Source: Sporosarcina gallistercoris
GTDB taxonomy: Bacteria > Bacillota > Bacilli > Bacillales_A > Planococcaceae
Length of the DNA: 64,000 nucleotides
Reading direction: 5' to 3'
Assembly (NCBI RefSeq): GCF_014836415.1
Contig: NZ_JACSQY010000003.1
Coordinates: 248,001-312,000, forward strand
Positions 42,879 through 51,692 of the stretch are shown here, in pieces; position 1 is the first letter of the stretch, and every line of letters begins with the position of its first letter. The notes under the pieces were generated by a model. That model made no database searches. It was not told where the DNA came from and worked only from the letters and a program-made list of their open reading frames with translations. The translations under genes were made by a program, and so were the position numbers.

Positions 42879-43301
42879 ATGGAAAATACTAAACGAGATT
42901 ATTCCAAGTACTTTACGGACAAGAAGTTTTGGGATAAGGTTCTGAAATTCGGTAAAAGTGCTGGGGTAAAAGTAACCTACACAGCCTTAATACTTTATTA
43001 TACAATACAAAAACCATTAGTTCCTGCTAAAGCGAAAGCAGTAGTGTATGGTGCATTGGGCTATTTCATATTTCCATTCGATGTAATTCCTGATGTAATT
43101 CCAGTAGCAGGATATGCAGATGATATAGGTATGCTTCTTGGAGCTTTAGCCATAATTGCAATGTATATAGATACAGATACTAAACAACAGGCTCGAAATA
43201 AGATCGTCGAATGGTTTGGTGAAAGTGTAATGGATGAAGTTGCCTCTATTGATGATGAAATTGAAAAGAAAAAGAAGAAGAGTGAAGACGGTAAATCGTA
43301 A
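42879..43301 (+). CDS. DUF1232 (YkvA) family membrane protein
   Basis: The 140-residue protein has the DUF1232 core: AKAKAVVYGALGYFIFPFDVIPDVIPVAGYADDIGMLLGALAII, with two membrane segments joined by the DxIPDxxPxxGYxDD loop. The function is unknown. An acidic/basic charged C-terminus follows (EIEKKKKKSEDGKS). TAGGAGTG lies about 10 bases before the ATG. It follows the nuclease-helicase gene by 129 bases. Confidence 0.82.
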   Translation: MENTKRDYSKYFTDKKFWDKVLKFGKSAGVKVTYTALILYYTIQKPLVPAKAKAVVYGALGYFIFPFDVIPDVIPVAGYADDIGMLLGALAIIAMYIDTDTKQQARNKIVEWFGESVMDEVASIDDEIEKKKKKSEDGKS

Positions 43302-43373
43302 TGAAGGAGAACTTCTGAAAACGATTTAAGACACAGCTCTGTAGGAGAGATCCAGGCTTAAAAAGCAGTAAGT

Positions 43374-43429
43374 GTCTGTTTAAAAACGACCATGAATTTT
43401 TGAATAAACATGATAGTTTCGTGCACAGG
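43374..43429. repeat. CCTGTG/CACAGG repeat, copy a
   Basis: Degenerate left end GTCTGTTTAAAAACGACCATGAAT and good right end GATAGTTTCGTGCACAGG. It lies 72 bases after the DUF1232 stop. Confidence 0.65.
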
Positions 43430-43478
43430 TAACACTCAGCAATTAGATATTGAAGTTATGGGTATAGGGGGAATCTGA

Positions 43479-43610
43479 ATGGATTGGTTATGGGCATGGT
43501 TTGCATTCTCCCTTGCTGCCGGGGCGTTTTATAATTCCTACGAAGTGAAAAAGGAGAATAAAAAGTTAAGAGAAAGAATTGAAGAATTGGAAGATGAAGT
43601 ATTTAAGTAA
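43479..43610 (+). CDS. Small membrane-anchored coiled-coil protein, 43 residues
   Basis: A 43-codon ORF too short for most gene finders. AGGGGGAATCTGA precedes the ATG. The product has an N-terminal hydrophobic helix (MDWLWAWFAFSLAAGAFY) followed by a charged helix with heptads (VKKENKKLRERIEELEDEVFK). This architecture is common among small Bacillota membrane proteins. The start, length and amphipathic design support a real gene; no function can be given. Confidence 0.6.
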   Translation: MDWLWAWFAFSLAAGAFYNSYEVKKENKKLRERIEELEDEVFK

Positions 43611-43819
43611 TTTTAGTGATGAAATGAGTGCCTGTTTGTATTGTATGCGGTCCAGGTACCGGTTAACTAGGTGCCGATTAACTAGTAATAATAGCTGCTG
43701 TCTATTTTTATGAAATAGATTGAGTTAAAAACAAATAAACCATTGTTTTTAGGGTGAAAAGAAGTACCAATCATAGAACTTCCAAAAACCACTCCAATAA
43801 AAAGAGGAGCTGAAAAACA

Positions 43820-43990
43820 ATGGTTACCCCAACGTTAAACCATATCCATGGGGGAACGGAAGTCATTGGAGCAGATTAATGCGAAGTCTGGGGGCGGGCT
43901 AATACTGCAAAGTAGATGTAGATGTGACTAAGTATGTGAATGCAGCGATTAACTTTACGATCTATGGGGATATTTTAAAAGGACCGTTTA
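43820..43990 (+). pseudogene. Remnant of an unrecognised small gene, frameshifted
   Basis: AGAGGAGCTG is correctly placed before an ATG that opens MVTPTLNHIHGGTEVIGAD and then hits TAA. After the stop, protein-like sequence continues in shifted frames (GGRANTAK, then VDVTKYVNAAINFTIYGDIL). The binding site and the apparent continuation suggest a gene broken by at least two frameshifts. I do not recognise the family. It lies in a 690-bp stretch (43611-44299) that otherwise holds a 15-bp direct duplication at 43654-43683 and repeat copy b. Confidence 0.4.
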
Positions 43991-44005
43991 AAATAAAAAT
44001 TTGCT

Positions 44006-44090
44006 GCCTGTGTAAGAAACAATCATTAATGTTTCAACATAGTGAAAGGTACCTGTGCAAGAAACTATCATCCTAGTTCAAACAATTACG
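44006..44090. repeat. CCTGTG/CACAGG repeat, copy b (two left halves in tandem)
   Basis: GCCTGTGTAAGAAACAATCAT (44006) and CCTGTGCAAGAAACTATCAT (44052) are direct repeats of the family's left half; the right half is missing. Confidence 0.65.
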
Positions 44091-44299
44091 TATTCTTGTA
44101 CAATCAAGTTAGTTCTTAGTGCAGCTTCTCTAAACACAAATAAGAATACAGTAAAATACGTTTAGTCAAAATGAGGACCTAACACTTCTGTGCTTTATCG
44201 ATAACCTTGTTCATCTAATGGACGACCTTATGAAGAGTACCAACATGAAAAATGCTAAAAAAGTCACTAAAAGAAAATTAGAAAAGGGAAGGTAAATAT

Positions 44300-45622
44300 A
44301 TGGAATTAGATATTCCAGTAACAATTGCTGATCCAAAAATAATTAATGAGAAACTGCTTTCATCCGAAATTTATAATGGAGAGTTTAATATTCGATCAGG
44401 TAGTGGAAAATCTATAGACTTGAAAGGAACGATCAATTACCAAGTTCATCCTAAACCAAGCGTGCGCTTCAAAGGTGATGTCCTAAAAAGCAATAACGTG
44501 AAAAACTTCGATGAGCATGATTGGGAATTGACTACTAAAACGTGTAAAGAGATCTCTGGGAGTTTTATTATCACTTCTGTAAAATATACTAATAGCAAAA
44601 CAAATAGCAGAGTAGAGGTCAATGGTGAACTTCAATATGAATTGAAAACATCACTTGATATAAAGTTAACAGAGGTCAAATTTTCATTAATAAACTTTAT
44701 TAATAATTATGGAAGAGCATATAAATATGAAAATGCAATATATGCTGGAAGGGTAGAACTCAGTTTTAATCAATATAATATCTTAATAGATAAAGTTACT
44801 AATTCTAAAGAAATCTACAAGAAATTGAAAGAACAAGGTGGCTATGACATTACTCATATCGGACAAATTAGAAGGAAGGATGGAAAAGAATTTAAATTGT
44901 CTGATGTAGATAGTTTACTTGAGAACATTGCCTGGATTCTTTCCTTTGCTGCCGGTCGGCGAGTCGATTTAAATCATATATATTCTGATAGCGGAGATTA
45001 TAAAATGATTTGTTACAGGTTGCCGGATATAAAAAAATGGAAATATATTTCTAATTGGTATCCCACTAATTCTTTAGAATCGCTTGAAAATCTACTGACA
45101 TGCTTATTAACGCTAATGAAAGATGAGTACTGGTGTAAACAACTTCCAAGAATATTATCTCAGTATTTTGATGGTTTTGGCTCTTCGTATATTGATAACA
45201 AGATAATTATCATTCAAGCAGGATTAGAAACTATAGCTTGGGCATATTTTGTTGAAACTACTAAAGAATTAACTAGAACTAAATACGAAAGTTTACGTTC
45301 GGCAAAAAATAAAATAGGAAAACTGTTAAGAGAATTTAATATAGAAAATATAACCTCAGGTTTAAGTGGTTTGCAAGAAAAAAATGAATCAAGTCTATCT
45401 AGTTTGCAAAAATTCACTTCTTTAAGAAATGAACTTGTTCATCCTGAAAGAAATAAGAAAATTATTGATAGAGAACAACTTTACTTTCTATGGAGACTAG
45501 GAATTGTTTATCTAGAACTAGCAATTCTGGCCGTAGGAAAATATGAAGGAGATTATTTAAACATGACGATTAATTTAGATTCAAAACAGGAGAGGTTACA
45601 AAAAGTTCCCTGGACAGTATAA
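44300..45622 (+). CDS. ApeA-like HEPN domain protein (putative abortive-infection RNase)
   Basis: The 440-residue protein is coded by DNA clearly more AT-rich than the core, with many AAT/ATA/AAA codons. The N-terminal half is beta-rich (FNIRSGSGKSIDLKGTINYQ, SGSFIITSVKYTNS) like the ApeA N-terminal domain. The C-terminal third is helical and contains LRNELVHPE near residue 376, the R-x4-H motif of HEPN ribonucleases. ApeA-type HEPN proteins cleave RNA on phage infection. GAAGGTAAATAT precedes the ATG. The gene is alone between two repeat copies. The family call rests on architecture and the RxxxxH motif. Confidence 0.65.
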   Translation: MELDIPVTIADPKIINEKLLSSEIYNGEFNIRSGSGKSIDLKGTINYQVHPKPSVRFKGDVLKSNNVKNFDEHDWELTTKTCKEISGSFIITSVKYTNSKTNSRVEVNGELQYELKTSLDIKLTEVKFSLINFINNYGRAYKYENAIYAGRVELSFNQYNILIDKVTNSKEIYKKLKEQGGYDITHIGQIRRKDGKEFKLSDVDSLLENIAWILSFAAGRRVDLNHIYSDSGDYKMICYRLPDIKKWKYISNWYPTNSLESLENLLTCLLTLMKDEYWCKQLPRILSQYFDGFGSSYIDNKIIIIQAGLETIAWAYFVETTKELTRTKYESLRSAKNKIGKLLREFNIENITSGLSGLQEKNESSLSSLQKFTSLRNELVHPERNKKIIDREQLYFLWRLGIVYLELAILAVGKYEGDYLNMTINLDSKQERLQKVPWTV

Positions 45623-45673
45623 GTATAAATTAATTACACAGTGACCTATTATGTTTAATAGATGAAATTCGAT

Positions 45674-45731
45674 GCCTGCGTAAGAAACAATCAAGAATGT
45701 TTGAACAAAAATGACTGTTTCGTGCACAGGC
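45674..45731. repeat. CCTGTG/CACAGG repeat, copy c
   Basis: A 58-bp element with arms GCCTGCGTAAGAAACAATCA and TGACTGTTTCGTGCACAGGC. It lies between the convergent HEPN and degV genes and may act as a terminator. Confidence 0.8.
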
Positions 45732-45747
45732 AGCGCAAAAAAATTAC

Positions 45748-46599
45748 TTACACTTCCAACCCCGCAATACCGAAACCTCCAGGACCGGAATGCGTCGAGA
45801 TCATCGCGCCAGCTTCAATCCACAAACTATTCTCGAATCCTTGTTCCAGCGCAATCTCGTCGATCCGTTGTTTGATCGTCTCACTCAGACCGATTGAATA
45901 GATAAAATAGATTTGCTGTCTGTCGATATTGTATTGTTGTAGATAATCATGAAACATACTTTCAGCGACCTTTTCCATTTTCCCGCGGTATTTCCGAGTC
46001 GACATAAGCTTACCGTCCACCAATTCAATACACGGCTTGATCTTCAGCAACGCACCACCAAGATACGCCATATTACTGACCCGTCCTCCAGCCCTCAGAA
46101 AGTCCAGGCTGCCGGGAAGGAATGCCAATCGTGACTTCGGAACCTTTGCCTTAACCATCTCCACCAGACGTTCAGGATCGATGTCAGGCTCTTTCTCGAG
46201 CAGGACAGCCGCATACATCACAACCGCAGCCAATCCCCCCGTGACATTCAACGCATCGAATACATATATATCCTCCATATCTTCCGCAGCCGTCAACGTA
46301 TTCTGATAGGAAACAGACGCTTTGGATGTATAGCCTACATGAACGATGACACTATCAGGAAACTTCGTCCGGATAGTTTTGAAAAACTCCTGGTACTCAT
46401 GCGTATTCGTCGCAGCGGTGGAAGGAATCTTTTTCGTGCGCTCATAGAAATTAAAGATGTCCTTAACAGGCAACTGTCCGTCTAAATAGTCCGTACCATC
46501 CATGATAACGTGCATCGGTACTACGTGAATGTTGTGTTTCTTCGCCAGAGATTCGGGTAGATCGGCACCGCTTTCGGTTGTTAGGATGATTTTTTTCAC
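45748..46599 (-). CDS. DegV family fatty-acid-binding protein
   Basis: The 283-residue protein has the DegV opening ILTTESGADLPESLAKKHNIHVVPMHVIMDGTDYLDG, the PSTAATNTHEYQEFF ligand-site segment and the GAMISTHSGPGGFGIAG C-terminal motif. DegV (FakB-like) proteins bind a fatty acid and present it to the FakA kinase for phospholipid synthesis. GGAGGCGAC precedes the ATG on the minus strand. No fakA is nearby. It is divergent from the small membrane protein gene at 46862. Confidence 0.9.
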   Translation of the reverse strand: MKKIILTTESGADLPESLAKKHNIHVVPMHVIMDGTDYLDGQLPVKDIFNFYERTKKIPSTAATNTHEYQEFFKTIRTKFPDSVIVHVGYTSKASVSYQNTLTAAEDMEDIYVFDALNVTGGLAAVVMYAAVLLEKEPDIDPERLVEMVKAKVPKSRLAFLPGSLDFLRAGGRVSNMAYLGGALLKIKPCIELVDGKLMSTRKYRGKMEKVAESMFHDYLQQYNIDRQQIYFIYSIGLSETIKQRIDEIALEQGFENSLWIEAGAMISTHSGPGGFGIAGLEV

Positions 46600-46861
46600 T
46601 GTATGTCGCCTCCAGTTTGTATTGTGTGAGGTAATGGATATAGTTTCACTATACAGGATATGTGGGTGGGGGTAGGGGATGTTTTAATTTGAAAGATGTA
46701 TGAAAACAAACTTCAAAGTTCAAACAACCGCTATATTGTTTTAGAGCTATTAAATGATATGATTCTAGTAAGACATATACAATAGCGAATCTTGACGATC
46801 GGTATAAAGAAATAAAAGTTTCAAACTTCTGAATCACTCACTGACTAAGAGGTGACAAACG

Positions 46862-47062
46862 ATGATTAAAGAGAAAATATATTTTGCGGGATATTTTTTA
46901 CTGTTCCCACTGACATTCTTAATCAGTTCATTTGTATGGCGTTATGTTATGAAGGGAAAAGGGTTGGGCGAAGTAATGACCGATTCTTTGGCAATTCTAG
47001 CAATCTACTATTTCATTGTAAGTATCTTGTTCATAGGACGGATTAAACAAACACGTGAGTAG
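46862..47062 (+). CDS. Small membrane protein with two helices
   Basis: The 66-residue protein has two hydrophobic helices (IYFAGYFLLFPLTFLISSFVW and DSLAILAIYYFIVSILFI) and a basic C-terminus. AGAGGTGACAAACG precedes the ATG with good spacing. No family is recognised. It is followed by a weak match to the CCTGTG repeat near 47077. Confidence 0.6.
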   Translation: MIKEKIYFAGYFLLFPLTFLISSFVWRYVMKGKGLGEVMTDSLAILAIYYFIVSILFIGRIKQTRE

Positions 47063-47195
47063 CAAAAAAAGATAATGGTGTGTGAAATAATCAAGAATGT
47101 ATTCATTAACAAGAAAGCTTCTTAATATAGTAATCGTTTACGAATCGATGCGTCTATTAGTATCATTAATCTAAAAAGAGTAGAGGGATCGTTGC

Positions 47196-47378
47196 ATGTC
47201 GATTTTAACGAAGTTTCTAGATTCACTAAAAACTGTAGGAAATGTGACACCCAAGACGTGCTATATCTGTAAACGGAAGACTTCAGGAATGAACGTTTTT
47301 CGGGATAGCAGAAATCGTTCAATAAGCGTTTGTCCACTTTGTACAGAATATGCGAATAGAAGAGCATTTCGCAAATAA
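47196..47378 (+). CDS. Small zinc-finger-like protein (CxxC...CxxC)
   Basis: The 60-residue basic protein has two CxxC pairs (TCYICKRKTSG and SVCPLCTEY), 21 residues apart, a likely zinc-binding knuckle. TAGAGGGATCG precedes the ATG. The family is not recognised; small double-CxxC proteins often bind nucleic acid or partner proteins. The next gene follows after 88 bases. Confidence 0.55.
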   Translation: MSILTKFLDSLKTVGNVTPKTCYICKRKTSGMNVFRDSRNRSISVCPLCTEYANRRAFRK

Positions 47379-47466
47379 GGAATCGCATTGTATGTGCACT
47401 GGCATCACTCACTGAGAATAATAGTGCATGCTTCAAAACATTTCTGCTACCACAAGGAGTATGTTT

Positions 47467-47937
47467 ATGGATACTGGTGTATTGTTTTATAAAATTTTCG
47501 AAAAGAAAGTAGTAGCTGCTGATTATATTGAGTGGGCTTTTTGTATGTTGCAAAATGGAAGGTCTACCACCTCATTGAATGTACTTGTTTCTCTGAGAAA
47601 ACCGTTAAATATTTTTGAGGTAGAGGATTATTTCAATAAGGCAATAAAGGAGCTAAATATTGCGCGGCCTACTTATGTAGAGAGTGCGAGGTATTACGTT
47701 CGTTATTTATTAAGAGAGATTGTTGAGGATTCGACTAAAGCCATGCATAATGCGTATGATATTTACAATATTACTCGTGAACATTCCCTCGAGGAGGAAC
47801 ACGAGAGATGGTATGAAATCAGCGAAATGATAGATGACATGTTGTATGGGGATAATAAAAATAACATTATGAGAACTGATTTAATAGAAGTTATTGTTCT
47901 TGAAGCCGAGCGTCAATTGAAAACCACGCATTTTTAA
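47467..47937 (+). CDS. Hypothetical protein, 156 residues
   Basis: The soluble, mostly helical acidic protein includes DYIEWAFCMLQNG, SLNVLVSLRKPLNIFEVEDYFNKAIKELNI and a charged C-terminal half. AAGGAG at 47454-47459 fits the ATG at 47467, which shortens the longer frame (47428) by 13 residues. I do not recognise it. It could be an immunity or toxin-related small protein by its context of small accessory genes, but nothing in the sequence proves that. The codon use is AT-rich. Confidence 0.55.
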   Translation: MDTGVLFYKIFEKKVVAADYIEWAFCMLQNGRSTTSLNVLVSLRKPLNIFEVEDYFNKAIKELNIARPTYVESARYYVRYLLREIVEDSTKAMHNAYDIYNITREHSLEEEHERWYEISEMIDDMLYGDNKNNIMRTDLIEVIVLEAERQLKTTHF

Positions 47938-47950
47938 TTGATCAAGCGAT

Positions 47951-48008
47951 GGTCTGTATAAGAACAATCATAAATGCTTGAAGAAACGCGAAAATTTCTT
48001 GCATAGGC
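47951..48008. repeat. CCTGTG/CACAGG repeat, copy d
   Basis: A 58-bp degenerate copy (GGTCTGTATAAGAACAATCAT ... AAATTTCTTGCATAGGC), 13 bases after the preceding stop codon. Confidence 0.65.
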
Positions 48009-48074
48009 ATCGCAAAAAATAAGGTCATTATACATAAAAGTACAGCAAATAACATTATATAGGGAGTGGATCTG

Positions 48075-48476
48075 GTGAAAAAAATGTCTATTCTTGTTTT
48101 AATTTCACTATCTCTTTTTGGCTGTGGTGAATATTCACCTTCTAAACATGATGTGGTCAATACACTTGGAACCATAAAGAATCTTGATCTACTTGAAAAA
48201 TTCACGGAAGATGTATCAAACAATAAGGACAGTGAAGTTCGTGTGGTAAACTACACTGATGAAGGCGATCCAGTTATTCACGACTTGAAGTATTCAGATG
48301 AAAAGTTGAGTTCTAAAATTGATACAAGATTCGATGAGTTCGGAGATCACGGAGTAATAGAGGATACATGTAAGAGTATTGAAATAATAGAAAAAAGCGA
48401 TCAAACGATTTATCAATTAAGTGGATGTGAAGTTTACAAAGAAGGACTTCCTATAACTATAATTCCAAGTGATTAA
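48075..48476 (+). CDS. Lipoprotein, DUF4362 family
   Basis: The 133-residue secreted protein has a short basic start, a hydrophobic stretch and a lipobox LSLFGC at about residues 12-17 (cleavage before Cys), so it is anchored to the outer face of the membrane. The mature part fits DUF4362: HDVVNTLGTIKNLDLLEKFTEDV, VRVVNYTDEGDPVIHDLKY, and paired Cys residues in EDTCKSIE and QLSGCEVY. The function is unknown. GGGAGTGGATC fits the GTG at 48075. Confidence 0.75.
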   Translation: MKKMSILVLISLSLFGCGEYSPSKHDVVNTLGTIKNLDLLEKFTEDVSNNKDSEVRVVNYTDEGDPVIHDLKYSDEKLSSKIDTRFDEFGDHGVIEDTCKSIEIIEKSDQTIYQLSGCEVYKEGLPITIIPSD

Positions 48477-48498
48477 TACCGATAATTTCCATAATGAA

Positions 48499-48534
48499 AA
48501 GCAGCCTACTGTAACAGGTGGGCTGTTTCTTTTT
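48499..48534 (+). terminator. Terminator of the lipoprotein gene
   Basis: CAGCCTAC...GTGGGCTG hairpin followed by TTTCTTTTT, 23 bases after the stop. Confidence 0.75.
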
Positions 48535-48650
48535 ATCTAGGTCAAGGCATCTAAGAACGGGCGGCCTGCCTTCCTGGTCTACTAAAGGGACGTAAAGGGA
48601 AGAATGCCCCTATCACTCCCTTAGTATCCAGTTTGTATCTAGCTGTAAGT

Positions 48651-48693
48651 ACCTGCGTGAAAAACAATCATTCATGTTTGTTTCTCACAAAGG
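48651..48693. repeat. CCTGTG/CACAGG repeat, short copy e
   Basis: ACCTGCGTGAAAAACAATCAT followed by a short TCTCACAAAGG right end. It lies in the 347-bp gap before the penicillin-binding protein gene, which otherwise holds the lipoprotein terminator and no gene. Confidence 0.6.
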
Positions 48694-48823
48694 TTTTTTA
48701 TTCTTACACTCATATGAAACCCCCGTGGAAGTTAGACCTCGCAACTTTCAAAACCCACCTTTCGTCAATTGTATGCTGTCCACTTCTAATAAAACTACAC
48801 AGTTAAAAAGCAGGAGAATCTAT

Positions 48824-50872
48824 ATGAAAAGATCTGAATATAAAAAACAACATAAGAAAGCAAGGAAAAAGAAAAGCAGCCTGAAGAAAAAGGTCATCCG
48901 TTTCGTAAGTATCGGTATTGTGCTTGCCGTCGTTTCTGTACTACTTGTACTGAATCTCTTCATCACATTTAGTGATGTCAGTGAACTCGAAGGACCTGCA
49001 CCTCGATCGACGGTTATTTACGATCCGAACGGAGATGTGATCAGCAAGGTTTCAAATTCGAAAATAGAAGGTGTTTCGATCGATCAGATTCCGAATACGC
49101 TGGTTGAAGCTGTCATTTCCGTAGAAGATCAACGGTTCTACGAACATCACGGTATGAATTATTTGAGGATGGGGCGCGCCTTAGTCGAGAATGCGTTCAA
49201 AGGAAAGATCGTGTCAGGGGGCAGTACGATTACGCAGCAGCTTGCGAAAAATGTGTTTTTGACGCAGGAGCGTACGTTCTCGCGTAAATTTAAGGAGCTG
49301 ATCTTTGCAAAGAAAATTGAACGGACGTTTTCGAAAGAGGAGATCATGGAACGTTACTTGAACTATATCTATTTCGGCAACGGGGCGTGGGGTGTCCAAC
49401 GTGCGGCACAGACGTATTTTGGCAAAGATGTCAGTGAATTGACGTTAAGCGAATCTGCAACAATCGCAGGAATTATTAAAGCTCCATCAAATTTATCGCC
49501 TACAAAAAATATGGAAAAGTCGGTGAAGCGACGCAATCTGGTGTTGTCGCTGATGTTGCGTGAACAGTACATTAGTCAGGAAGAATATGATGAAGCAGTT
49601 GGACAGAAGCTGGTACTGTCTGATTCGACAGTGCCACGAAACGAAATGAACTATCCGTATTATATCGATCGTGTAGTAGACGAGGCGGTGAATACGTATG
49701 AGTTGACGAGGGATGAAGTGCTGTCCGGTGGATTGCATATTACGACAGCAATCAATCCAGTCGTCCAGAATGCGCTTGAAGACGTGTATGCGGATGACAG
49801 ATATTTTCCGAAGAGCACTCCAGATCAGCTTTTGCAGAGTGCCTCTGTTTTCATAAATCCTAAAACGGGCGGAATCCTCGCATTAGTCGGTGGGAGAGGA
49901 GAATATACGCAAGGACGCTTCAACAATGCGACCAATCTCATCCGGCAGCCCGGATCTGCGCTAAAGCCGCTTGCCGTCTATACTCCGGCACTTGAGAACG
50001 GGTACCATATGTCGGATTTACTTGTGGATGAACCGATAGATATGGATGGCTACTCCCCGAAAAACATTGATCAGCAATACAGAGGGGAAGTCTCCATGTA
50101 CGATGCGCTTACCCATTCGTATAATATCCCTCCCGTCTGGCTGTTGGATCAGATCGGCATCCAAGACGGCGTGAGTGCGGTGGAACGGTTTGGGATTTCA
50201 TTGACAAAAAATGACCGTACACTTGGATTGGCGCTCGGATGGCTGGACAAAGGAACCTCTCCTTTACGGATGGCACAAGCGTTTTCCGCGTTTGCGAATG
50301 ATGGCGTGATGGAAGAATCCCATGCGATTACAGAAATTAAAGATTCGGAAGGAAAAGTGCTCGGAAAGTGGCAGGGAGAGTCCGTGCAGGTGACAGATGC
50401 GGAAGTTGCCGAGCAAATGACGTATATGTTACAAGGAGCTGTAGAGGAAGGGACTGCGAACAAAGCACAGATTTCCGGTATGGACGTAGCGGGGAAGACG
50501 GGCACCACACAGCTCCCGTTTGAAGGAGTGGAAGGTTCCAAAGATCACTGGTTCGTCGGTTATACACCAGACATTGCCGGTGCGGTCTGGCTCGGTTATG
50601 ATAAAACTGATGCCGACCATTATTTAACCTCTACCAGCAGCTCTACCGCACCCCCCATTTTCGCGCAGGTTGTTTCACAATCAGCCAGTGAATACTCTAC
50701 GAAGAACTTTGATTTGTCGTTAATTGAGGATGATATAAAAGAACTGAAGAAGCAGAAGAAAAAGACGAAGGAAGAAAGAGAAAAGAAAGAGAAGAAAAAA
50801 GAAAAAGACGAGAAGAGAAAAGAGTTCTGGGAGAGTATTGAAAAGTGGGGACAGAAGTGGTTTAACGAGTAA
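48824..50872 (+). CDS. Class A penicillin-binding protein (PbpG/PBP2d-like)
   Basis: The 682-residue bifunctional peptidoglycan synthase has a basic cytoplasmic tail, one membrane anchor (residues about 26-48), a GT51 glycosyltransferase domain ([53 protein letters not shown]) and a transpeptidase domain. The transpeptidase active-site motifs are SALK (in [10 protein letters not shown]), SYN and KTGT. The C-terminus is an extreme Lys/Glu coil ([10 protein letters not shown] and on). AGGAGAATCTAT fits the ATG at 48824, not the earlier frame opening at 48674. Sporulation-specific PbpG is the closest type by size and domain order. Confidence 0.92.
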   Translation: MKRSEYKKQHKKARKKKSSLKKKVIRFVSIGIVLAVVSVLLVLNLFITFSDVSELEGPAPRSTVIYDPNGDVISKVSNSKIEGVSIDQIPNTLVEAVISVEDQRFYEHHGMNYLRMGRALVENAFKGKIVSGGSTITQQLAKNVFLTQERTFSRKFKELIFAKKIERTFSKEEIMERYLNYIYFGNGAWGVQRAAQTYFGKDVSELTLSESATIAGIIKAPSNLSPTKNMEKSVKRRNLVLSLMLREQYISQEEYDEAVGQKLVLSDSTVPRNEMNYPYYIDRVVDEAVNTYELTRDEVLSGGLHITTAINPVVQNALEDVYADDRYFPKSTPDQLLQSASVFINPKTGGILALVGGRGEYTQGRFNNATNLIRQPGSALKPLAVYTPALENGYHMSDLLVDEPIDMDGYSPKNIDQQYRGEVSMYDALTHSYNIPPVWLLDQIGIQDGVSAVERFGISLTKNDRTLGLALGWLDKGTSPLRMAQAFSAFANDGVMEESHAITEIKDSEGKVLGKWQGESVQVTDAEVAEQMTYMLQGAVEEGTANKAQISGMDVAGKTGTTQLPFEGVEGSKDHWFVGYTPDIAGAVWLGYDKTDADHYLTSTSSSTAPPIFAQVVSQSASEYSTKNFDLSLIEDDIKELKKQKKKTKEEREKKEKKKEKDEKRKEFWESIEKWGQKWFNE

Positions 50873-50878
50873 TGCGAG

Positions 50879-50958
50879 GTACCTGTGTGAGAAACTATCG
50901 TGTTAGTTTGAACAATCATGACAATTTAAACACTCACGTTAGTTTTGTACACAGGTAC
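50879..50958. repeat. CCTGTG/CACAGG repeat, 80-bp copy f
   Basis: The ends GTACCTGTGTGAGAAACTATC and TTAGTTTTGTACACAGGTAC are inverted; a second internal AACAATCATG/CACTCACG half makes it longer than other copies. It starts seven bases after the penicillin-binding protein stop and cuts into the mazF remnant. Confidence 0.82.
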
Positions 50959-51087
50959 TTCAAAAACGGGTAATCGGTCAAACGACGACAAAACAATTGC
51001 AGTTCTTCTTCCGGCTTGCTCGTTGCTTGCTTGCGGATTGAAACTGATGACGATGAAGTCGCCTCTTCCGGGAATAGGTACCGACAT
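50959..51087 (-). pseudogene. mazF: Truncated MazF/ChpB-type toxin gene
   Basis: On the minus strand an ATG overlapping the mazE stop (ATGTAATG) opens VPIPGRGDFIVISFNPQ followed by ASNEQAGRRTAIVLS, which is the N-terminus of MazF-family RNA endoribonucleases (RGDIVW..F.PQ.G.EQAGRRPALVLS). After 43 residues it runs into repeat copy f, and the frame stops about 10 codons into the repeat. A full toxin has about 110 residues, so this cannot be active. The usual RGD-I-V-W Trp is also changed. Confidence 0.8.
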
Positions 51088-51338
51088 TACATCAACTCAT
51101 GTCCTTTACTTACGAAATCGATTTCCGTATGACGATTCTCGATTGTGATCTGTGATAACAATTCTTCAAGCGAATATTTCTTTTAAGGTTTTTTGGTTTT
51201 TAACGTAATCGTATTTTCATTCTCGAATACCTGCATTTCAAGTTCAGAGCCTGCTCCAATTCCGATACGGTCTACAGCTTCTTTTGGGATCCGGATTCCT
51301 AAACTGTTCCCCCATTTTTGAACGGCGATTGTGGACAT
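51087..51338 (-). pseudogene. mazE: MazE/AbrB-type antitoxin gene with in-frame stop
   Basis: ATG at 51338, preceded by AAAGGGAT, encodes a SpoVT/AbrB DNA-binding domain: STIAVQKWGNSLGIRIPKEA, then a VFENENTITL strand. A TAA at 51183-51185 interrupts the frame after 51 residues. The same frame then continues with the toxin-binding tail (YSLEELLSQITIENRHTEID) to a stop at 51087-51089, giving about 83 codons, the usual MazE length. A 51-residue DNA-binding fragment could still be made. With mazF truncated, the module looks dead. Confidence 0.82.
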
Positions 51339-51692
51339 GAAATCTATCCCTTTACGTTGCTTTTGGGGAGTTTGTTTACGCTTATTATCATCTCCGAGCT
51401 GATTTTTTTATACATTGTAGCTACATGAGAAGTAGATTCGATTCAACATCTGTTATCCATAGGTGCCTGTATGGTAAACAATCCTAAATGTTCAACCAAA
51501 AGCGATTGGTACTTACTTAAGCATCTGTATCTGCTAAAAGTCTATCTATTTCGATTCGGAGTGCATTTTTATAAAATAATCGAATTTATGCTATTTAACT
51601 CCACACATTTTATAATATGTTGTCTGAGTTAGTCTCTCACACCTTCTGCACGAATTTGATTGAGATTCAAATGAACGATACCCTTCAAACAT
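51339..51692. other. 354-bp gap with a degenerate repeat copy g
   Basis: No gene is supported. A poor CCTGTG-type copy (GCCTGTATGGTAAACAATCCT at 51465, fading by 51525) is the only recognisable feature. Confidence 0.5.

Noticed and set aside
50945..51148. 67-residue ORF on the plus strand after the penicillin-binding protein
   Set aside because: It is antisense to the mazF remnant and starts within repeat copy f.
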